From positions 144,156 through 208,155 of the forward strand of contig LBCK01000004.1 in NCBI GenBank assembly GCA_000980705.1: a stretch of 64,000 nt of DNA. Direction: 5' to 3'. The translations under genes were made by a program, and so were the position numbers. Origin of the DNA: Ruminococcus sp. UNK.MGS-30. Its GTDB lineage: Bacteria > Bacillota > Clostridia > Oscillospirales > Ruminococcaceae. The notes beneath the pieces are model-generated. The model made no database searches, was not told where the DNA came from, and saw nothing but the letters and a program-made list of their open reading frames with translations. Position 1 is the stretch's first letter. Each line of letters begins with the position of its first letter. Below, piece by piece: positions 60,042 through 64,000 of this stretch.

Positions 60042-60151
60042 TGGATAAACTTGCTTTTCTATGGTAAAATACAGTACAATGGAAAAGGCATCTCGGAAAA
60101 TTGCAGCCACCAACCAAGCCCCGCACAGTTCGCCTGTGTGGGGCTGGTTTT
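60042..60151 (+). ncRNA. Candidate plus-strand small RNA
   Basis: TGGATA (60042-60047), 17 bp, TAAAAT (60065-60070) can start a plus-strand RNA. It would end about 75 nt later at a 12-bp hairpin AGCCCCGCACAG / CTGTGTGGGGCT (60117-60145) followed by GGTTTT. The bases after the -10 (ACAGTACAATGGA) match those after the plus-strand promoter at 62019-62047. Tentative. Confidence 0.3.
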
Positions 60152-60209
60152 GACTTTGGGCAGTTTTTCGGCAAGTGCTCTGAAAGCCCACACAGGGCAA
60201 ACAGGGCGG

Positions 60210-60410
60210 TTACATGGGGAACTTTCGGTGCATTACAGACAGGATTTTCTCCCGTTCCTCCGTGGAAACGCCGATGCTTTCCAGTGCCTGCCGAATGCCG
60301 CAGTCCGGGCAAATGGGCGTTTGGTTGTCCGTTCTGGAAAGTGCAGGCACACCAGAATATGACTTTCCGCAAAGTGGGCAGATTGCCGAAATTGGCTTAT
60401 CCGTTTTCAT
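60210..60410 (-). CDS. Small zinc-ribbon protein, 66 aa
   Basis: The ATG at 60410 follows GGGAGGTG. Two zinc knuckles are visible, CPLCGKSYSG and CPDCGIRQALESIG, then an acidic helix (STEEREKILSVMHRKF). It overlaps the gamma-glutamylcyclotransferase by 14 bp and is likely co-translated with it. Function unknown. Confidence 0.7.
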   Translation of the reverse strand: MKTDKPISAICPLCGKSYSGVPALSRTDNQTPICPDCGIRQALESIGVSTEEREKILSVMHRKFPM

Positions 60411-60861
60411 GGTGGTACACCTCCCGTTCGCTGATGTCCATGGCTTTCCGCAGGTGTTTCATGTCAAAACCGAACTGGCGGTATCCGTCCACACAGGTGC
60501 GGATGTAGGCAGAAGTGGGAATGCCCAGTTTCCGTTCCTTGTGCATGATGTACACAAAGGCGGTCAGCTTTTTTCTGGTTTCTGCAAGGGGAAGTTCCAG
60601 TTCCGTTTTGTAGTAGAAATGGGGATACCCCTCATAGCGGTCAAGGGCAAGTTCATCTCGTTCCGACACCGACCAGACTGCCGCCGGAACGGTACAGCCC
60701 TGCTTGGGTTCGATGGTCAGATAGGAACCGGTCTTACTGCCTTTGAACAGCAACTGGTAATTTGGGATCTCCGCAGTCCCCACAATTCTGGCATCCGGGC
60801 AGCGGAACTGCATCTGTTTCACGTTCAGATTGCTGCCGTAGGCAAGGTAAAACTTTTTCAT
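60397..60861 (-). CDS. Gamma-glutamylcyclotransferase (AIG2-like)
   Basis: This 154-aa protein starts at ATG 60861 with AAAGGAT upstream. It begins MKKFYLAYGSNLNVKQMQFR with the YGSN loop that binds gamma-glutamyl groups, and has the catalytic Glu in LALDRYEGYPHFY. It would cleave gamma-glutamyl amides, releasing 5-oxoproline. In phages this family is repeatedly linked to an amidoligase, as here (60952-61893), suggesting opposing making and breaking of an isopeptide bond. The substrate is unknown. Confidence 0.88.
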   Translation of the reverse strand: MKKFYLAYGSNLNVKQMQFRCPDARIVGTAEIPNYQLLFKGSKTGSYLTIEPKQGCTVPAAVWSVSERDELALDRYEGYPHFYYKTELELPLAETRKKLTAFVYIMHKERKLGIPTSAYIRTCVDGYRQFGFDMKHLRKAMDISEREVYHHENG

Positions 60862-60951
60862 GTGATCAAATCCTTTCTGAAAGGGATACCCTTTCACCAC
60901 CATAAGACCGCCGAAGCGGTCTGGTGTAGCTGGTAGCAAAAGGCTGTCCCT

Positions 60952-61893
60952 TTATCTGCCGAACCGGAAGGCGGCATCGCCGTCCAAGTTTCTGGTAAGG
61001 AACGTTCTGGCGGTGGCGAACTCCTCGCCGACCAGCCCCAGCCGAATCAGCCATGTCCGCATGGCGAATTTCGGGTTTTCCGTTTGCTGTGGTTTTGGGC
61101 TGGCGGTTCGCAGTCCCTTTGCCATTTCGGAAAGGGCAAGGCAAAGTTGTATGTAGCTTTTCAGCTGTCCGGCATGGAGTCCGTTTTTCCTGCCGTTGGC
61201 AGGCTTGTCGAATTGAAATAACCGGAATTCAATTGTGCCTTTTGTAAAAGTTGCATGATAGTTCAGCATATGGTATCGGCTGTCGTTGTAGTGCTGATTT
61301 CTGCCGTAATTTGCACCGTTCGCCGTATACCAGATGTCTGCGAACTGTGCCATGTTGGTGGGCTTTTTCCGGTTCAGCTGTTCGATGAATTGGGGATTGA
61401 CCGTTCTGCAATATCGGTTCATTCTGCCTTGGTCGATTTTCAGGGCGTCTGCAATCAGCCGTTCATGGCTCGCCATAAGGTTGGCGAGGTTTCGCAGGGT
61501 TTGCGGTGTGTGTCCGTTTGCTCCAATGTGAATGTGTACTCCGGCTCCGATGCCTGCATGGCTGATTGCTCCGGCTTTGCGAAGCTTTCTGACCAGTTCC
61601 TGTAAGGTTTCAATGTCGCTGTAGTGAAGAATCGGCGTGACCAGTTCGCACTTTTCGGCATCGCATCCTGCAATGCTGACGTCCTTTTGAAATTTCCATT
61701 CTCTGCCCTGTGCATCCCATGCTGACCAGGTGCTGTAGCCGTTTCGGCTGGCAGTGTATTCGTATCTGCCTGTGCCGAAATGGTCGGCGGCAAGTTTGGC
61801 AGCCCGTTCTCTGGTGATGTGGTTCATCTCAATCTCCACGCCGATGGTCTGCTTTTTCAGGTTTTCGATTTGCTTTGCGGTTTTTTCGTTCAT
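60952..61893 (-). CDS. Amidoligase-family enzyme
   Basis: This 313-aa protein starts at ATG 61893 after CGGAGG. It has the amidoligase_2 core related to glutamine synthetase and GCS: TIGVEIEMNHITRERAAKLA (the metal-binding ExE), GWEFKPD-like REWKFQKDVSI, ELVTPILHYSDIETLQELVR, HAGIGAGVHIHIGANGHTPQ, and GTIEFRLFQF. It should join amines to carboxylates with ATP. The C-terminal 80 residues (NPKFAMRTWLIRLGLVGEEF) also occur in the 220-aa protein at 62293-62955. Confidence 0.9.
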   Translation of the reverse strand: MNEKTAKQIENLKKQTIGVEIEMNHITRERAAKLAADHFGTGRYEYTASRNGYSTWSAWDAQGREWKFQKDVSIAGCDAEKCELVTPILHYSDIETLQELVRKLRKAGAISHAGIGAGVHIHIGANGHTPQTLRNLANLMASHERLIADALKIDQGRMNRYCRTVNPQFIEQLNRKKPTNMAQFADIWYTANGANYGRNQHYNDSRYHMLNYHATFTKGTIEFRLFQFDKPANGRKNGLHAGQLKSYIQLCLALSEMAKGLRTASPKPQQTENPKFAMRTWLIRLGLVGEEFATARTFLTRNLDGDAAFRFGR

Positions 61894-61939
61894 GGTGTTT
61901 TCCTCCGTAGTTTCGGGCTTTTTCCCTTTTGTTGTAACC

Positions 61940-61968
61940 ATATTAACTCTAAACGGAGGAGATAGCAA
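61940..61968 (-). promoter_or_regulatory. Promoter of the shared type (TTGCTA-N17-TAATAT)
   Basis: TTGCTA (61968-61963), 17 bp, TAATAT (61945-61940), minus strand, 47 bp before the amidoligase ATG. Confidence 0.75.
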
Positions 61969-62018
61969 GCGGCTAAATCTACAGAAAATGAGGTCAAAAG
62001 ATTGTGTAGAATACACCC

Positions 62019-62047
62019 TTGCAATCCTTGCGATTGTATGGTAACAT
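62019..62047 (+). promoter_or_regulatory. Inverted (plus-strand) copy of the shared promoter
   Basis: TTGCAA (62019-62024), 17 bp, TAACAT (62042-62047) reads rightward; bases -35 to -10 match the minus-strand promoter at 58340-58368 in 26 of 29 positions. It points against the DUF4314 gene, so it would make antisense RNA. Confidence 0.5.
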
Positions 62048-62072
62048 ACCGTACAATGGAGGAGGTTTCGCC

Positions 62073-62309
62073 TTATTTTTTCGCCTCGGATACGGTCTGG
62101 AAACTATCAATTTCGGGAATCAAAGCAAGGGAAGAACCGTTTTCCCACCGCATATGAATGCTGCCCGCATCGTCAATATGCGTGACCTCACCGACTGTTC
62201 CGGGAAGAACCGGATATTTTTCATTCCGCATAGAAAGCAGCTGTAATTTTGTTCCGACAGGGTACTTTTTTCGCAGCTGTTCCAGATAAGACTTACTCGG
62301 AAACTGCAT
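62073..62309 (-). CDS. DUF4314 protein, 78 aa
   Basis: The ATG at 62309 is used (AAGGTTGGTG upstream). The protein is a small beta-barrel: YPVGTKLQLLSMRNEKYPVL, then PGTVGEVTHIDDAGSIHMRW and the usual ENGSSLALIPEID end. DUF4314 is common in phages and conjugative elements of Firmicutes; its function is unknown. It overlaps the 220-aa gene by 17 bp, so both are on one message. Confidence 0.85.
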   Translation of the reverse strand: MQFPSKSYLEQLRKKYPVGTKLQLLSMRNEKYPVLPGTVGEVTHIDDAGSIHMRWENGSSLALIPEIDSFQTVSEAKK

Positions 62310-62955
62310 CAGTATCACCAACCTTTCTGAATGCGGAATTGCCGGACAGATGCCGAAGAATGACCTTTCTTGCCGCCTTGAATTCTGCTCCTACCATTCC
62401 CAGACGAATCAGGAAACACCGCATGGTGTACTTGGGATTGTCGGAGGTGTCCGGCTTGCGGTTGATGCGGCTCTGATTCTTGGCAAATTCGCAGAGCATG
62501 GAAATGAAAGTGCAGTAGGCATCTGCATCACCGTCCTGTTCGACCATGAACCACGGAAATTCCACCTTTTCATCCGATGGAATGATGTCCAGTGAATCGG
62601 TTTGAAAAGCAGCCTGAAAAAGGGCAGCCTTGTTTTCACAGATCTGCCGGAGATTTCCCAGTGTATGTTCCGTGAAGAAATCGGCTGGCATCTGCACCGT
62701 CAAGCCCTTGGATTCCGGTTCTGATGTGTCCGGAACAGCATAGCCCTGATTCTCCAGTTCGGCAAGAAGCCGTTCTGTTTCCTCACGGTCGGCTTGGTCG
62801 CTGATTTCCAGATTACCGGACTTGGTAACAGTGTAGCATTCACCGATTTTGTAGGCACAGGTGGGCATGAATTGATATACTGCCGGAATGCCGATAATCT
62901 CACTGATGGCTTTCACCAGTTCCTTTCGATTTTGACTGTGATAAGTAATGGTCAT
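62293..62955 (-). CDS. Amidoligase-linked accessory protein, copy B (220 aa)
   Basis: The ATG at 62955 follows AAGGAG. Residues 1-75 include YQFMPTCAYKIGECYTVTKS, then an acidic linker. Residues about 145-215 (YCTFISMLCEFAKNQSR ... NPKYTMRCFLIRLGMVGAEF) match the C-terminal end of the amidoligase (60952-61893). The catalytic ExE of the amidoligase is absent. A paralogue with a different first 30 residues starts the window (1-342). It is probably a substrate-binding or carrier partner of the amidoligase; that is inferred. Confidence 0.75.
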   Translation of the reverse strand: MTITYHSQNRKELVKAISEIIGIPAVYQFMPTCAYKIGECYTVTKSGNLEISDQADREETERLLAELENQGYAVPDTSEPESKGLTVQMPADFFTEHTLGNLRQICENKAALFQAAFQTDSLDIIPSDEKVEFPWFMVEQDGDADAYCTFISMLCEFAKNQSRINRKPDTSDNPKYTMRCFLIRLGMVGAEFKAARKVILRHLSGNSAFRKVGDTDAVSE

Positions 62956-63000
62956 GTGAAAAACTCCTTTCTTTCGGCGTTTTTGCTTTCGCCATGACAC

Positions 63001-63029
63001 ATATTAACTCTGTTTCCCACAGATAGCAA
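63001..63029 (-). promoter_or_regulatory. Promoter of the shared type, twin of that at 388-416
   Basis: TTGCTA (63029-63024), 17 bp, TAATAT (63006-63001), minus strand. The upstream side (TCTACACATCTCACAG) matches copy A. Confidence 0.75.
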
Positions 63030-63071
63030 CTGTGAGATGTGTAGAATGTTTCGGCTGTCATTTGTAACAGA

Positions 63072-64000
63072 TCACAAATCTGCCCAGACGATTCCGGCAA
63101 GCACAAAAACAGCTACATTCAGACAGATGCCATTCCCCCAAAGGCGGTACTCTGCTGCATCACGATATGGATCTTGCAGCCATTTCTGTACCATCTTTCG
63201 GCTTTTGGGACGGCTCTCCGGTTTTACCGCTTTTCGGTATTCTTCAAAAATAGCTGCCCATCGGTCGATTTCTTCCTCTGTGGGATTTTCCGATGCCAGG
63301 TCACTGCACCACTGATCCGGAAATCCCTGCAGTCTTGCACATTCCTGCGGTGTCAGTCTGCGAACCGCATAACCGCTGGAAACGATACTGGGGTCTTTGT
63401 GGTCCCGTGCCAGCAGTGTAGGGGTCGTTTCCCGAAATGCACCGCTGAAATTTCCCGTAGAAGCAGCATACACTGCATGATGGTCGGTAGCATTCAAAGT
63501 GAAAGCGACCTCTTTGTTGACACCGCCGCCCTGCGGTCCGTTTTGGTCAGACCGACCAATCATTGAGCCCTGCAAAGCATAACTTTCCAGCACAGCAATA
63601 CCGCCTTGGTTTTTTGCTGGTGACTGATCGCTGGTGTCCAAAGTACGGGAAGTATCTGCCTCATAAATGCCACTGTGCGGATTACCGGAAAGCATGGCAT
63701 TGCTGGAAAAGGAACTGATGCCGTACGCTTTCGGCTGAAACACAGTCTGGTCATTGTTGCAGGACAGCGTAGCAGATTTGTTTTCCTGTATCAGACTGCC
63801 CTTGCCGCCGCCGGCTTTTCCACAGCGAATCTTCAGTGTTTTCGGCGTATCCATCAACAGCGGAACATTTCCGCCGCCGGTTCCACATCTGGAAGTCAGT
63901 GTCTGTACTTTTCCGCTCTCAGAGATCTGAAGCCGGCTGTCAGCAGGATGATTTTCCAGTACACAAGGCGGATGATGGGCTTCTGCCCGAAGGGTGGCAG
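63072..64000 (-). CDS. DNA (cytosine-5-)-methyltransferase, second copy (partial; N-terminus beyond the window)
   Basis: The open frame enters from the right edge and ends at 63072. It contains the variable region (CGTGGGNVPLLMDTPKTLKI; KSATLSCNNDQTVFQPKAYG) and the C-terminal motifs YAVRRLTPQECARLQGFPDQ and LWGNGICLNVAVFVLAGIVW. It is a relative of 434-2176: the frame ends and the motifs are alike, but the recognition region differs in length and sequence. The catalytic Pro-Cys is outside the window. Confidence 0.85.
   Translation of the reverse strand, partial: ATLRAEAHHPPCVLENHPADSRLQISESGKVQTLTSRCGTGGGNVPLLMDTPKTLKIRCGKAGGGKGSLIQENKSATLSCNNDQTVFQPKAYGISSFSSNAMLSGNPHSGIYEADTSRTLDTSDQSPAKNQGGIAVLESYALQGSMIGRSDQNGPQGGGVNKEVAFTLNATDHHAVYAASTGNFSGAFRETTPTLLARDHKDPSIVSSGYAVRRLTPQECARLQGFPDQWCSDLASENPTEEEIDRWAAIFEEYRKAVKPESRPKSRKMVQKWLQDPYRDAAEYRLWGNGICLNVAVFVLAGIVWADL

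Overview
The window is almost entirely mobile DNA from a low-to-mid GC Bacillota, most likely a gut clostridium of the Oscillospiraceae/Ruminococcus kind. I infer this from the gene families, the strong AGGAGG ribosome binding sites, the TTG/GTG starts and the IS types; no rRNA, tRNA or housekeeping gene is present to fix the species.

Layout. (1) 1-15.5 kb, minus strand: early and middle genes of a siphophage: a sigma-like factor, DUF2800/DUF2815 recombination proteins, a DnaQ-PolA polymerase, Rha, DUF4406, an AEP primase-helicase, VRR-NUC, an SNF2 helicase, an ArpU-like regulator, HNH, the P27 small terminase and two DNA methyltransferases. (2) 15.5-16.8 kb: a divergent control region with an XRE repressor. 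(3) 17-26 kb, plus strand: two defence-like operons. One is an ABC-three-component system (zinc-finger protein, small middle protein, DUF2326 ATPase). The other has an Eco57I-like adenine methylase, a GIY-YIG/helicase/pseudo-methylase fusion, and a DUF262 gene cut off by an IS. (4) 26-31 kb: a scrapyard of IS ends, an IS66 fragment, a 1.2-kb unit with 39-bp inverted repeats (pentapeptide-repeat gene plus a tiny hydrophobic peptide), an ISL3 element and type I restriction remnants. (5) 31.2-32.8 kb: a MarR-FUSC exporter operon. (6) 32.8-57.6 kb, minus strand: two large serine recombinases, then (in reverse transcription order) amidase, holin, fibres, tape measure, tail, head, a capsid gene interrupted by a group II intron, protease, portal and large terminase. 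(7) 57.6-64 kb, minus strand: small accessory genes, many with their own near-identical promoter, including an amidoligase/gamma-glutamylcyclotransferase pair, and a second cytosine methyltransferase.

The window holds one of each essential phage gene, and both ends carry the same gene pair (cytosine methyltransferase followed by an amidoligase-related protein). This fits either one phage genome read as a circle or tandem copy, or two neighbouring prophages whose halves flank a 16-kb cargo or chromosomal segment. The window alone cannot decide.

Late expression should run from the large terminase leftwards to the recombinases. The ArpU-like factor and the terminator just before the small terminase mark the probable early/late switch. 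Two inserts in the late operon are striking: the self-splicing intron in the capsid gene, and a two-gene moron with its own promoter and terminator between the tail chaperone and the tape measure.
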